NCBI RefSeq assembly: GCF_900113315.1
Contig: NZ_FOZG01000001.1
Location: forward strand, 682,001-746,000
Origin: Sphingomonas jatrophae
Lineage (GTDB): Bacteria; Pseudomonadota; Alphaproteobacteria; Sphingomonadales; Sphingomonadaceae
Direction: 5' to 3'
Length of the DNA: 64,000 bases
This document shows, piece after piece, positions 54,906 through 62,848 of the stretch. Position numbers and translations under genes: made by a program. The notes under the pieces are model-generated. The model was given only the letters and a program-made list of their open reading frames with translations. It was not told the origin of the DNA and searched no databases. The first letter of the stretch is position 1. Each line of letters starts with the position of its first letter.

Positions 54906-55571
54906 GAAGCGCGCGGCGGCGAGGAAGTCGGCGCGGCGGGCGGCGCGGGCGGCGGCGGCGAGGCTGTCCTCGCCCCAGCGCTCGACCTGCCAGAGCTCGT
55001 CCACATGCGTTGCATCGAAGGCGGTCTCGGCGCTGACCGCCCGCTCGGCCACGGCAAGCGCCGCGATGAGCGAGCCCGCAATCGTGACGAGCGGGGACAG
55101 GCCGGCGAGGACGAACGGATCCCGGACGCGGACCGCCTCGCTCAAGCGGGTGATCGTCGCTTCGGGTTGCGGGCGATGGATGATCCCGGTGGTCGGCGTG
55201 AAATGCACGTCGAAGCGGGTGCGTGCCCAATCGAGCAGCGGATCCCACGCCTCGGCCTGCGCAGCGACCAGCCCGGCGGGCGTATCGGCACGGTAGAGCA
55301 GCACGTCGCTCTCGCCATAAGCGGCAAGCCCGGCCGCGAAGGTCGCCGGATCGGGCGCCACACGGTCGATCGCGGCGTTGGCGAGGCCGGTGAGCGGCAT
55401 CGCGCGAGGGTCCACCTCCGTCTCTTGCGCGTCCCATTCGTCGCGGATCGCCTCTGCCAATCGGGCCGACGGCACAGCCAGCGGCGCACGTGCCGGCGTT
55501 CGCACAGGGCGGCCATCGAGCAGGATGGCGCCGCCCTCTCCGACGGTCGCCGCTTTCCAGAAGCGCTTCAT
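54888..55571 (-). CDS. ATP12 family F1-ATPase assembly chaperone
   Basis: About 227 residues from the ATG at 55571. KRFWKAATV near the start, ILLDGRPVRTPARAPLAVPSARLAEAIRDEWDAQ, then DPRAMPLTGLANAAIDRV and LLYRADTPAGLVAAQAEAWDPLLDW match the ATP12 family, known in mitochondria and Alphaproteobacteria for F1 alpha-subunit assembly. Last gene of an operon in which each gene overlaps the next by 4 nt. Confidence 0.93.
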   Translation of the reverse strand: MKRFWKAATVGEGGAILLDGRPVRTPARAPLAVPSARLAEAIRDEWDAQETEVDPRAMPLTGLANAAIDRVAPDPATFAAGLAAYGESDVLLYRADTPAGLVAAQAEAWDPLLDWARTRFDVHFTPTTGIIHRPQPEATITRLSEAVRVRDPFVLAGLSPLVTIAGSLIAALAVAERAVSAETAFDATHVDELWQVERWGEDSLAAAARAARRADFLAAARFLDLLD

Positions 55572-55801
55572 GGCTGCGGCGGCGTCCGCCACCGGCGGAT
55601 CAGGATGCGGGGCAGCACGAGCGACTCGAAGAAGCCGAGCGCGAACAGCAGCCCGCCGACCAGCGCATTGCCGCCCTTGTCGAGCACGTCGCCATACCAG
55701 ATCCACAAGCCGATCAGCATGATGAACACGCCCGACGCTTTGATCGCCGAGATGATGGTGAAGCGCACCCGGGCCAGCGCCGCCTGTTGCTCCAACGTCA
55801 T
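55568..55801 (-). CDS. Small membrane protein (77 residues)
   Basis: Two hydrophobic helices (about 18-36 and 46-63) joined by a short loop WYGDVLDKGGN, with a basic C-terminal end RILIRRWRTPPQP. Overlaps the HAD gene upstream and ATP12 downstream by 4 nt each. The position next to an ATP-synthase assembly factor hints at a related role, but this is inference. Confidence 0.7.
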   Translation of the reverse strand: MTLEQQAALARVRFTIISAIKASGVFIMLIGLWIWYGDVLDKGGNALVGGLLFALGFFESLVLPRILIRRWRTPPQP

Positions 55802-56463
55802 GCCGTCACCCTCACATATGCAGCGCAGAGCGCGGGAAGCTCAGCCGGATCAATGACGATCGCGTCCGCGCCGGCGGCGAGCAGCTCTTCCGCCGGATGG
55901 CAGCCCCAGGCGACGCCGATCGCCGCCGCGCCCGCAGCCTTGGCCGCCTGCATGTCGTAACTGGTATCGCCGATCATGACCGTCGTCTCCGATGCGGCGC
56001 CTGCCTCCGCCATCGCTCCCAGCACCATCGCGGGATGCGGCTTGGAGGGATGGCGATCCGCCGTCTGGAGCGTGACGAAGCGTTCCCGGATGCCATGCCC
56101 GGCCAGGCACAGGCCGAGCCCGCGATCCGACTTGCCCGTCGCCACGCCGAGCAGCCAGCCGTCGCCCTCCAACGCCGCGAGGGCATGCGCGACGCCGTCG
56201 AACAACGGCTCCTCCACTAGACCCTCCTGCCGCAGTGCCCAGAAGGCGCGCTTGTAGCTGTCCGCCAGCTCGACATGATCGGGGTGGGCCGGGGCGAGCT
56301 GGGCTACCGCCTCGACCAGGCTGAGGCCGATGATCCTCCGCGTCTCCGCCCGGTCCGGCGCGGGGAGTGCGTGGGCGACGAAGGCGCGCTCCATCGCCGC
56401 ACAGATCGTCGCGGCACTGTCCACCATGGTGCCGTCGCAGTCGAACAGAGCCAGCCGGTTCAA
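55798..56463 (-). CDS. HAD-superfamily phosphatase (phosphoglycolate phosphatase-like)
   Basis: About 221 residues from a TTG that follows GGAGGTGG. HAD motif I is LALFDCDGTMVDS with the nucleophile Asp. Motif II VATGKS, motif III Lys in SKPHPAM, and motif IV VMIGDTSYDMQAAKAAG are present. The cap domain is of the helical type. Relatives dephosphorylate phosphoglycolate or similar small molecules. The start overlaps the PaiB stop. Confidence 0.9.
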   Translation of the reverse strand: MNRLALFDCDGTMVDSAATICAAMERAFVAHALPAPDRAETRRIIGLSLVEAVAQLAPAHPDHVELADSYKRAFWALRQEGLVEEPLFDGVAHALAALEGDGWLLGVATGKSDRGLGLCLAGHGIRERFVTLQTADRHPSKPHPAMVLGAMAEAGAASETTVMIGDTSYDMQAAKAAGAAAIGVAWGCHPAEELLAAGADAIVIDPAELPALCAAYVRVTA

Positions 56464-57062
56464 GCGACCACCTCCATCGCCGCGGCCAGTGCGGGCAGGT
56501 TCATGGCGATTGCACCCTCCCGGATCGCTGCGCGGTCCACGGCCGACTTGTTCTGACTCAGCTTCTCGGTCGTGCGGACATCGTCGACAGCCAGCTCGAA
56601 GCCCTCGATCGCGCGGAGGAGGCGCCGCTCGGCATCGGCACCCAGCTTCGACCGCGTCCACGGCCGGTCGCTCGCCAAGGGCTCGTGCGTCGCGGCGAGC
56701 CGATCCATCTGGGCGAGCATCGCAGCAGCGTCGAGCGGCGCGAGCACCCCCTCCAGCTCCACCGCGACGTAGTTCCACGTCGGCACCTGATCGGTCGGGT
56801 CGGCATACCAGCTGGGCGTCACATAGCCGTCCGCGGCGACCACGCTGGCCAGCGCACGCGCGCCCGCCAGATGGCGGTGGATGCGGTTGGCGCGCGCGAC
56901 ATGGAAGCGGAACGCCCGCGCCCCCGCGCGCGCCAGCGGCACATGCGCCACCATCGGGCCGTCGGCGGTCGCGACGAACAGGTGCGCGAAGCCGACACGC
57001 TCGACCAGCGCGAGCGCGGCATCGTCATCGGCCATGCGGAACCGCGGATCGGGATGGCTCAC
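56460..57062 (-). CDS. FMN-binding negative transcriptional regulator (PaiB family)
   Basis: 200 residues. FRMADDDAALALVERVGFAHLF, HVPLARAG, FHVARANRIHRHL and the highly conserved YVTPSWYADPTDQVPTWNYVAVELEG identify PaiB. The C-terminal TEKLSQNKSAVDR helix is also typical. The fold is an FMN-binding split barrel. The regulatory role was named in Bacillus; the function in Proteobacteria is uncertain. Confidence 0.92.
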   Translation of the reverse strand: MSHPDPRFRMADDDAALALVERVGFAHLFVATADGPMVAHVPLARAGARAFRFHVARANRIHRHLAGARALASVVAADGYVTPSWYADPTDQVPTWNYVAVELEGVLAPLDAAAMLAQMDRLAATHEPLASDRPWTRSKLGADAERRLLRAIEGFELAVDDVRTTEKLSQNKSAVDRAAIREGAIAMNLPALAAAMEVVA

Positions 57063-58144
57063 CCGCGCCCCCTGCCCCGCCGCTCTCCCCGGCGTTCCTT
57101 GCGCCGATCCTTGGCGGCAGCGGCGACCGCGCGGCGCTGCCCCTCCACCGTGTCGCGCGCCTTCACATCGTCGATGGGCAGATTGGCCAGAGCCGGATCG
57201 AAGCCGAGCGTGACGATGCTCTCCGCGAAATGCGCCGGCGGCTCGGCCGTCACGTCGAGCAGGTGCCCCTCGGGATGCTCCACCCGCAGGCGGCGGGCGT
57301 GGAGATGCATCTTGCGGCTGATGCCACCCGTCAGGAACGCCTCCTGCCCGCCATATTTACCGTCGCCGACGATCGGATGCCCGATCGCTGCCATGTGGAC
57401 GCGCAGCTGGTGGGTGCGGCCGGTATGCGGCTGAAGCTCGACCCAGGCGGCGCGGTTACCGACGCGATCGATCACGCGGTAGCGCGTGCGCGCGGCGGCG
57501 CCCTCCTTCTCGTCGACATACATCTTCTCGCCGCCGGTGCCCGGCTGCTTGGCGATGGGCAGCTCGATCATGCCGTCGTCGATCGACGGCACGCCGACCA
57601 CCAGCGCCCAATAGACCTTCCGCGCGGTGCGGCTGGAAAAGGTCTTGGCGAAATGGCCGGCGGCATTGGCGGACCGCGCGAGCAGCAGCACGCCCGACGT
57701 ATCCTTGTCGAGCCGGTGGACGAGCTTGGGCCGCCCCTCCGCCTCGAAGCGGAGCGCGTCGAGCAGGCCGTCGACGTGCCGGTCCGTCTTGGTGCCGCCC
57801 TGCGTGGCGAGGCCGGGCGGCTTGTTCAGCACGATTGCGGCGCGATCACGATGGATCACCATGCTCTGCGCCAGCTCCGCATCCTCCGGGCTGACCGGCC
57901 TGGGCGCGCGCGCGGCCTTGGGCTTGGGCTCGGCCGGCGGCTCATCGGGCGGCACGCGGATCGCCTGCCCCACCTCGATCCGATCGCCGGGCGCAACGCG
58001 CGCGCCATCCAGCCGCAGCTGCCCGGTACGTGCCCAGCGCGCGACCAGCGCGAAGCTGATGTCAGGCAGATGCCGCTTGAACCAGCGATCCAGCCGGATG
58101 CCGCCATCCTCCTCGGCGACGACGAAGGTGCGAACCTCGTTCAT
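57059..58144 (-). CDS. RluA-family pseudouridine synthase (RluC/RluD-like)
   Basis: 361 residues from the ATG at 58144. N-terminal S4 RNA-binding domain (GIRLDRWFKRHLPDISFALVARWARTGQLRLDG). The catalytic core has HRLDKDTSG with Asp146, then LQPHTGRTHQLRVHMAAIGHPIVGDGKYG. A Pro/Lys linker separates the domains, and a basic tail ends the protein. Modifies 23S rRNA uridines; the exact sites cannot be told from sequence. Overlaps crcB by 4 nt. Confidence 0.9.
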   Translation of the reverse strand: MNEVRTFVVAEEDGGIRLDRWFKRHLPDISFALVARWARTGQLRLDGARVAPGDRIEVGQAIRVPPDEPPAEPKPKAARAPRPVSPEDAELAQSMVIHRDRAAIVLNKPPGLATQGGTKTDRHVDGLLDALRFEAEGRPKLVHRLDKDTSGVLLLARSANAAGHFAKTFSSRTARKVYWALVVGVPSIDDGMIELPIAKQPGTGGEKMYVDEKEGAAARTRYRVIDRVGNRAAWVELQPHTGRTHQLRVHMAAIGHPIVGDGKYGGQEAFLTGGISRKMHLHARRLRVEHPEGHLLDVTAEPPAHFAESIVTLGFDPALANLPIDDVKARDTVEGQRRAVAAAAKDRRKERRGERRGRGRG

Positions 58145-58509
58145 ACGCTGCGCGCCATCCACAGGCCGACCGGCAGCAGCAGGATCGTGCCGACCACCGA
58201 TGCGACGCTGTAGCCGAGCGCGGAAAGCGGCGCGTCGCGCCACAGCGTCACCGCATCCAGGGCGAAGGCGGAGAAGGTGGTGAAGCCGCCGAGCACGCCG
58301 ACGCCGAGAAACAGGCGCGCGCCCTCCCCGCCATCACCGCGCGCAAGGCTGCCGACGAGCAGACCCATGAGCAGACCGCCCGACAGGTTCACCGCCAGCG
58401 TGCCCCAGGGAAAGCCGGTGCCGGTCACGGCCGCGAGCAGCCGGCCGACGAGATAGCGCGCGCCCGCGCCGAGCGCGCCGCCGCTCATGACAAGGAATAA
58501 GGATGGCAT
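58141..58509 (-). CDS. crcB: Fluoride ion channel CrcB/Fluc
   Basis: 122 residues and four helices. GGALGAGARYLVG, WGTLAVNLSGGLLMGLLVG and GGFTTFSAFALDA carry the conserved Asn and Phe-box residues of dimeric fluoride channels. First gene of the overlapping minus-strand operon. I see no fluoride riboswitch in the 55 nt upstream. Confidence 0.93.
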   Translation of the reverse strand: MPSLFLVMSGGALGAGARYLVGRLLAAVTGTGFPWGTLAVNLSGGLLMGLLVGSLARGDGGEGARLFLGVGVLGGFTTFSAFALDAVTLWRDAPLSALGYSVASVVGTILLLPVGLWMARSV

Positions 58510-58564
58510 TCTGCGCTATGTAGCGAGGCGGGCACCAATTCGCCAGCACGCCCGCATGCGGGCG

Positions 58565-59242
58565 TCAGCCGCCGCCGCTCACCACGATGTTGACGGCGCT
58601 GCCGCCCCGCTGCGGCGTGATCGCGACATAAGCGGCGGCGCCATCCGGCCGCTCCCCGGCCACCACCTCGTCACCCCCGCGACGGACATGGCCCGCGGCA
58701 TAGCCCGCCGCCCGGGTGCGCGCGAGATAGAAGGCGACCAGGGTCGGCGCAGGCGCCGCGCTGGCATAGCTGACGACGCGCGTGCCGCAGCCCGGTGCAT
58801 CGTTGCCGGCCGCCTCGTCCACCGCGGCATCACGGAACAGCGGCACGCCCGCCGGCAGCCGGTTCGCCCACACCTGGCTGTAGGCAAGGCCCGCATAGCA
58901 GCCGGCAGCGCCCTCCCCGCCATGCTGCTCCGCCATCTCGCCGAGCGTCGGACGCTCATTGCAGGCAGCTTCGGCCGCGGGTTCCGCGGCAGGCGGGATC
59001 GGCGCCTGGGGCAGCGAATCGGGGCTGCGGAGGGCATGATCGTTGGCATGCTGGGCAAGCGCCGGATCGACCATGATCTGGTCCTCCAGCGCGGCGGTGA
59101 GCGCAGGATCGGTCTGGTTCGCCGCATTGCCGATCAGCTCGCTGTCGAGCGCGTCGACTTCCTCGGCCTTGCGACCGCATCCGCCGAGCGCAAGCGCCAC
59201 CGCAAGGGCGAGCAGGGATCGCGAGATATGGGGCGCAGCCAT
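58565..59242 (-). CDS. Predicted lipoprotein of unknown function (225 residues)
   Basis: Signal peptide ending in ALGGC. The mature part has a Pro/Ala-rich spacer, then CNERPTLGEMAEQHGGEGAAGCYAGLAYSQVWANRLPAGVPLF, with several cysteines likely to form disulfides. A C-terminal region follows (PTLVAFYLARTRAAGY and DEVVAGERPDGAAAYVAITP). I recognise no named domain. It is probably anchored in the outer membrane. Confidence 0.75.
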   Translation of the reverse strand: MAAPHISRSLLALAVALALGGCGRKAEEVDALDSELIGNAANQTDPALTAALEDQIMVDPALAQHANDHALRSPDSLPQAPIPPAAEPAAEAACNERPTLGEMAEQHGGEGAAGCYAGLAYSQVWANRLPAGVPLFRDAAVDEAAGNDAPGCGTRVVSYASAAPAPTLVAFYLARTRAAGYAAGHVRRGGDEVVAGERPDGAAAYVAITPQRGGSAVNIVVSGGG

Positions 59243-59282
59243 CGATGCTGCCCTAGCGCCGCGATGGTTAAGGATGCGTTCG

Positions 59283-59678
59283 TCAGCTCGCGAGCAGACG
59301 GTAGAGGATCATCACCAGCCCGACCAACGAGATGATGAACACGATCGAGCGAACCACCGGCACGCCCGCCGCATAGAGCGGCAGATAGATCACCCGTCCC
59401 CAGAACCAGATATGCGCACCCAGCGCGGTCGTCCCGTCCAGCCGGTTCGCCACCGTCGCGGCGAGCACCGCGCCGATGAAGATGGGCAGCGTCTCATAAT
59501 AATTGGCCTGCGCGCGCATCAGCCGGCCGACCAGCGGCTGCGGGGCTGGCAACACCTCGTCCCGCGCGCCGGTGTTCCACTTGGCGCCATATTGCCGCGT
59601 CTTGAAATGACCGGCGACGAAGATGTGGACGAGCGCCAGCACCAGTGCCCATCCGAGCAGAACGAGTTCGATCCGCAT
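59283..59678 (-). CDS. MAPEG-family membrane protein
   Basis: 131 residues from the ATG at 59678, with four hydrophobic helices. The block RLMRAQANYYETLPIFIGAVLAATVANR and LGAHIWFWGRVIYLPLYAAGVPVVRSIVF is characteristic of MAPEG proteins (glutathione S-transferase/eicosanoid family). Substrate unknown. Confidence 0.88.
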   Translation of the reverse strand: MRIELVLLGWALVLALVHIFVAGHFKTRQYGAKWNTGARDEVLPAPQPLVGRLMRAQANYYETLPIFIGAVLAATVANRLDGTTALGAHIWFWGRVIYLPLYAAGVPVVRSIVFIISLVGLVMILYRLLAS

Positions 59679-59809
59679 GCCTGTCCTCCCCTGATTTCCC
59701 GAGGCGTAGCAAAGCGTTCGCCGGTGTCCAGCCGACCGGCTGCCGACGGTCAGCACCCATTCATCGCGTGTGGCGTTAAGCTCTTGGCAAGAGACAGGAG
59801 ATTCGCACC

Positions 59810-60445
59810 ATGTTGATGTTGCGCAAGCTCGCGCTGGGCGGTCTAGCCGCCGCGGCGGCGGCATTGGGTGGCTGCACCGATTACGGCTACGGCTATGGCG
59901 GCGTGAACGTCGGCTATGGTGCGCCCGGCTATTATGACGATTACGCTTATGGCTATGGTCCGGCTTATGGCCGGCTTGGCTATGGCTGGTATGACGGCTT
60001 CTATTATCCGGGCACCGGCTATTACGTCTATGATCGCGGTGGTCGGCGCTCGCGCTGGAATGACGGCCAGCGACGTTACTGGGAGAGCCGGCGCCAGGCC
60101 TTCGCCAACGACCCCGCCCGCCGTGCCTTCCGCCAGGATCGATACCAAGCCCGTGGCGACTTCCGCCGCGAGCGGCGCGACGACCGGCGCGCACTCCGGT
60201 CCGGCACGGTGACGCCCGAGGCATTCCGTGCCGACCGGCAGGCCGATCGCCAGGCGTTCCGCGCGCAACGCCAGGCCGCCCGCGAGGCCTTCCGCGCGCA
60301 GCGCCCCGCCGGCGCCCAGCCCAGCTTCCGCGGCTATCGCGGCGGCGACGGCCAGCGGGGGTTTCGCGGCGGCGCCGGCGGTGGCGGCCAGCGCATGTTC
60401 CGCGGTGGCGGCGGTGGCGGGCGATCGCGCGGGCCGCAGCAGTAA
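59810..60445 (+). CDS. Tyr/Gly- and Arg-rich lipoprotein
   Basis: 211 residues. Lipoprotein signal ending LGGC. The mature N-terminus is rich in Tyr-Gly dipeptides (GYGYGGVNVGYGAPGYYDD). A middle part has WNDGQRRYWESRRQAFAND. Then come tandem basic repeats (RQADRQAFRAQRQAAREAFRAQ split over about 40 residues) and a Gly/Arg-rich tail. AGGAG lies 9 nt before the ATG. Similar proteins occur in sphingomonads; the function is unknown, perhaps surface binding. Confidence 0.78.
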   Translation: MLMLRKLALGGLAAAAAALGGCTDYGYGYGGVNVGYGAPGYYDDYAYGYGPAYGRLGYGWYDGFYYPGTGYYVYDRGGRRSRWNDGQRRYWESRRQAFANDPARRAFRQDRYQARGDFRRERRDDRRALRSGTVTPEAFRADRQADRQAFRAQRQAAREAFRAQRPAGAQPSFRGYRGGDGQRGFRGGAGGGGQRMFRGGGGGGRSRGPQQ

Positions 60446-60457
60446 GCGACCGGTGGA

Positions 60458-61363
60458 CTAGCGCGCCGGCACGCGCCGCGCCGGCGGCAGCGCGTTGCAG
60501 ATGTCGAGCGCGCCCGCCGGGCGAATGAAGAAGCTGTCCTTGCGATTGGCCCGAGTGGTCAGCCAGGCGTCGAGATCGGGCGTGCCCGCACGCATGATCT
60601 CGACGGCCGGGCGCTCCTTGGCCGGCAGATCGGCTGCAAGCCGCACCCGGGTCACCCCGATCCGCTGCGCCGGCTGCTCGTAGAAGCCCAGCGCGCCGGT
60701 CCCGCGCGGCAATGCGGCGAGATGCTCCATGCCCTCCACCACGCGCCCGACCACCGCGATGTTGCGGTCGAGATGGCGCGGCGCCTGGCCGATCACCGCG
60801 TAGAGCTCGGCGCCGCTGCCTGTATCGGGCGCCTCGTTGCGGCCGACGCCGACCATCCCGTAGCAATGCGGCAGCCACGCCGCGCCACCCTCTACGGCAA
60901 CCGGCCAGGTGCCGACATGGCCGACCTGCCGGGCAAAGACATCGCGGTAAGGCATCGGCCTGAAGTCGAGCCCGGCCAGAGGCCGCTCATAGGCCATCGC
61001 GACGGGTAGCTTGAGCGTGGGTGGCAGCGGCTTCTTCTCGGTCGCATCGCCCCACTGCACGACATAATTGTCCTGCACGCGGTTGATGCTCGTGCCATCC
61101 CACCACCGCGCCATGGCGAGCGCGCGGATGTTGCGGACGTGGGCTGGCGCGAAGTCGGGCGCCAGCGCGATCAGCACGGTCGCCCCATTTGCGAGATCCA
61201 TGACCAGCAACGCATCGTCAGGCACCCGCGCCCAGGCGGATGCAGGCGCCGCCGCCACGATCTCGGCGGAGCTGCGCGCCGGCGCGGGAGCAGCCGCGGG
61301 CTGGGCGGCGGCCTGGAAAGCCAGCAATGCGGCGAGCGGGAGAGCGACGCTGTTCATGCGCAT
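60458..61363 (-). CDS. Exported cyclophilin-like peptidyl-prolyl isomerase
   Basis: About 301 residues. Signal peptide ending near FQAAAQPA. A cyclophilin-type domain covers roughly residues 45-230 ([37 protein letters not shown] and [18 protein letters not shown]). The usual FHRV.pgFMiQGGD motif is altered to [14 protein letters not shown]: the Arg is kept but the Phe is lost, so isomerase activity may be weak. The C-terminal 60 residues are an extra domain. In-frame ATGs at 61357 and 61378 are also possible starts. Confidence 0.85.
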   Translation of the reverse strand: MRMNSVALPLAALLAFQAAAQPAAAPAPARSSAEIVAAAPASAWARVPDDALLVMDLANGATVLIALAPDFAPAHVRNIRALAMARWWDGTSINRVQDNYVVQWGDATEKKPLPPTLKLPVAMAYERPLAGLDFRPMPYRDVFARQVGHVGTWPVAVEGGAAWLPHCYGMVGVGRNEAPDTGSGAELYAVIGQAPRHLDRNIAVVGRVVEGMEHLAALPRGTGALGFYEQPAQRIGVTRVRLAADLPAKERPAVEIMRAGTPDLDAWLTTRANRKDSFFIRPAGALDICNALPPARRVPAR

Positions 61364-61434
61364 CGTCTGCCATGTCACGACGCCTTGCGGAAGCCGCGCG
61401 GCTCTTCTAGGGGATCGCGCTTCCAGCGATATGC

Positions 61435-61525
61435 GGAGCGGTGGCCGAGTGGTCGAAGGCGCTCGCCTGGAAAGTGAGTATACGGCAAAACCGTATCGAG
61501 GGTTCGAATCCCTCCCGCTCCGCCA
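61435..61525 (+). tRNA. tRNA-Ser (anticodon GGA)
   Basis: Acceptor GGAGCGG (61435-61441) pairs with CCGCTCC (61515-61521), followed by G and an encoded CCA. The anticodon loop CTGGAAA gives GGA, read from a five-pair stem (CTCGC/GTGAG with one G-T). A long variable arm (TATACGG/CCGTATC region) marks a class II serine tRNA. The T-loop is GGTTCGAATCC. Confidence 0.97.
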
Positions 61526-61641
61526 CTTACGCCCGTGCTGCCGATAGCCCGCTGACGAGCGGCAAACTCAGATTTCCAGCCAGCTTCAGAGGAACGGCGT
61601 GCGCCGCGCCGGGGCGCGCTCTCAGCGATACAATTTAGGGC

Positions 61642-61658
61642 TGGCGGAGAGGGTGGGA
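61642..61658 (-). repeat. 3'-end fragment of a second tRNA-Ser (candidate att site)
   Basis: Read on the minus strand, TCCCACCCTCTCCGCCA is the 3' T-stem side, acceptor arm and CCA of a serine tRNA with a GGAGAGG acceptor. The 5' remainder of the tRNA is absent on its right side. It matches the tRNA-Ser(GGA) 3' end at 14 of 16 positions. Such fragments are left where site-specific integrases insert islands. The rest of 61526-61777 has no gene I can support. Confidence 0.6.
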
Positions 61659-61720
61659 CACTCAACATCCGGCATAAGAAATAACTAGATCAACATCTTA
61701 GATGTAACCGTGACACTCTC

Positions 61721-61740
61721 TTTGTAGCTATTTTTGTAGC
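61721..61740. repeat. Direct TTTGTAGC repeat
   Basis: TTTGTAGC occurs at 61721-61728 and again at 61733-61740 in AT-rich DNA just inside the accessory region. It could be an arm-type recombinase site or a promoter element. This is weak evidence. Confidence 0.3.
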
Positions 61741-61777
61741 ACGAGAGCGCCCAGCAGGCGGACTGGCGTGAGAGGGC

Positions 61778-62332
61778 ATGCGTGCTTATGCCTCACCCAT
61801 GCGGATAAAGAGCATAGCCAGCCACCTGCGTCCCTACGTGATGCTCGCGAGGCGGCGAACCACGATCAACCATGCATTCGCCGCAGCCGTCGCCCCATTC
61901 GATACCTACGACGAAGTGACTGTCGCTAGGGCCATGTTGGTGTTGGGAATGGATCCCGGTCGCGATCTCGACTGCGCCTACTGCGGCGAGCCCGCCGAAA
62001 CGTGGGATCACATTCACGCGACGGTGCGAAACAGCCGGTTCAGCGGGTATGGGCATCGGCTCGGCAACCTGCTTCCCTGTTGCAAGCCGTGCAATTCCAA
62101 AAAGGGGAGCAAGGCGTGGGATGCGCATCTTCGCTCCCTACCGATGGCGGACGATCTTCGAGCCGAGCGGGAAAGCGCGATAGCTGCGTTCATTGATCTG
62201 TATGGGTATCCCGAATTCACCGAGACGGACACACCGGATCATCAGCGGATTGAGGCAATCCGCCTACAAGTGCTTGACCTTCTCACCGAAGGAGACGCGA
62301 TCGCAGCCCGTATTAGAAATGCCTCAAAGTAA
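61778..62332 (+). CDS. HNH endonuclease
   Basis: 184 residues (an ATG at 61799 is an alternative start). CAYCG (Cys66, Cys69), the core WDHIHA (Asp77-His78), GNLLPC, and CKPCNSKKG (Cys102, Cys105) form a zinc-stabilised HNH module of the form CxxC-DH-N-CxxC-NxxKG. The C-terminal half is helical and acidic. Such genes are common in mobile elements and phage defence loci. The surrounding GC content is lower than in the chromosome to the left. Confidence 0.85.
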   Translation: MRAYASPMRIKSIASHLRPYVMLARRRTTINHAFAAAVAPFDTYDEVTVARAMLVLGMDPGRDLDCAYCGEPAETWDHIHATVRNSRFSGYGHRLGNLLPCCKPCNSKKGSKAWDAHLRSLPMADDLRAERESAIAAFIDLYGYPEFTETDTPDHQRIEAIRLQVLDLLTEGDAIAARIRNASK

Positions 62333-62496
62333 CCGGAAGGTCCTTTGGGAACAGTTATTTAGGACAAGTACCTATCTCTTAACTACTACGATATTCACAC
62401 CTTCGCCTACCAGCCACGACGAGCAGATGACGTCCCCACCCGCGCTCATCTACGGATGCTCACGGGAAAAGTGGTGCTCGAAACTCGTCGCCCTCT

Positions 62497-62847
62497 TCAC
62501 AGGCAGCCCCGAACGCGTGGCACAATGCCCCCTTTGCTACCACCGCCGCCCCATAAGGCGACCTCTGTGCCTCCCCTAGCGCTCGGCGATAACCTTGCGA
62601 GCGTGAACTGCGTTTTGACATACACTGAGCGTCCGGCCGCAAATGCGCTGGCATTCACGTCATGGTGCCAAAGCGCACTGACGACGCACAGGGTAAGATC
62701 ATCTGGGCTCTTCTCGGACGCCCCTTCCCAAAACGGCTGCCCGTGCATGATCGCCAGCAAGCCCTCTGTAGCCGGATCAATTGGAGGAGCGTCGTACTTA
62801 GAGGGCGATTGTGCCAGCAAGGCGACGGCGAGCAATATCAAAGCCAT
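62497..62847 (-). CDS. Exported protein of unknown function (116 residues)
   Basis: The ATG at 62847 starts a signal peptide MALILLAVALLAQS, followed by a short mature protein with LLAIMHGQPFWEGASEKSPDD and SALWHHDVNASAFAAGRSVYV. It begins 1 nt past the stop of the gene upstream on the same strand, so the two are probably co-transcribed. The end is Gly-rich. No family recognised. Confidence 0.5.
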   Translation of the reverse strand: MALILLAVALLAQSPSKYDAPPIDPATEGLLAIMHGQPFWEGASEKSPDDLTLCVVSALWHHDVNASAFAAGRSVYVKTQFTLARLSPSARGGTEVALWGGGGSKGGIVPRVRGCL

Positions 62848-62848
62848 G

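Noticed and set aside
62193-62579. Plus-strand open frame after the HNH gene
   Set aside because: It overlaps the HNH coding end in another frame, has no ribosome site, and its composition is unlike a protein; treated as spacer.
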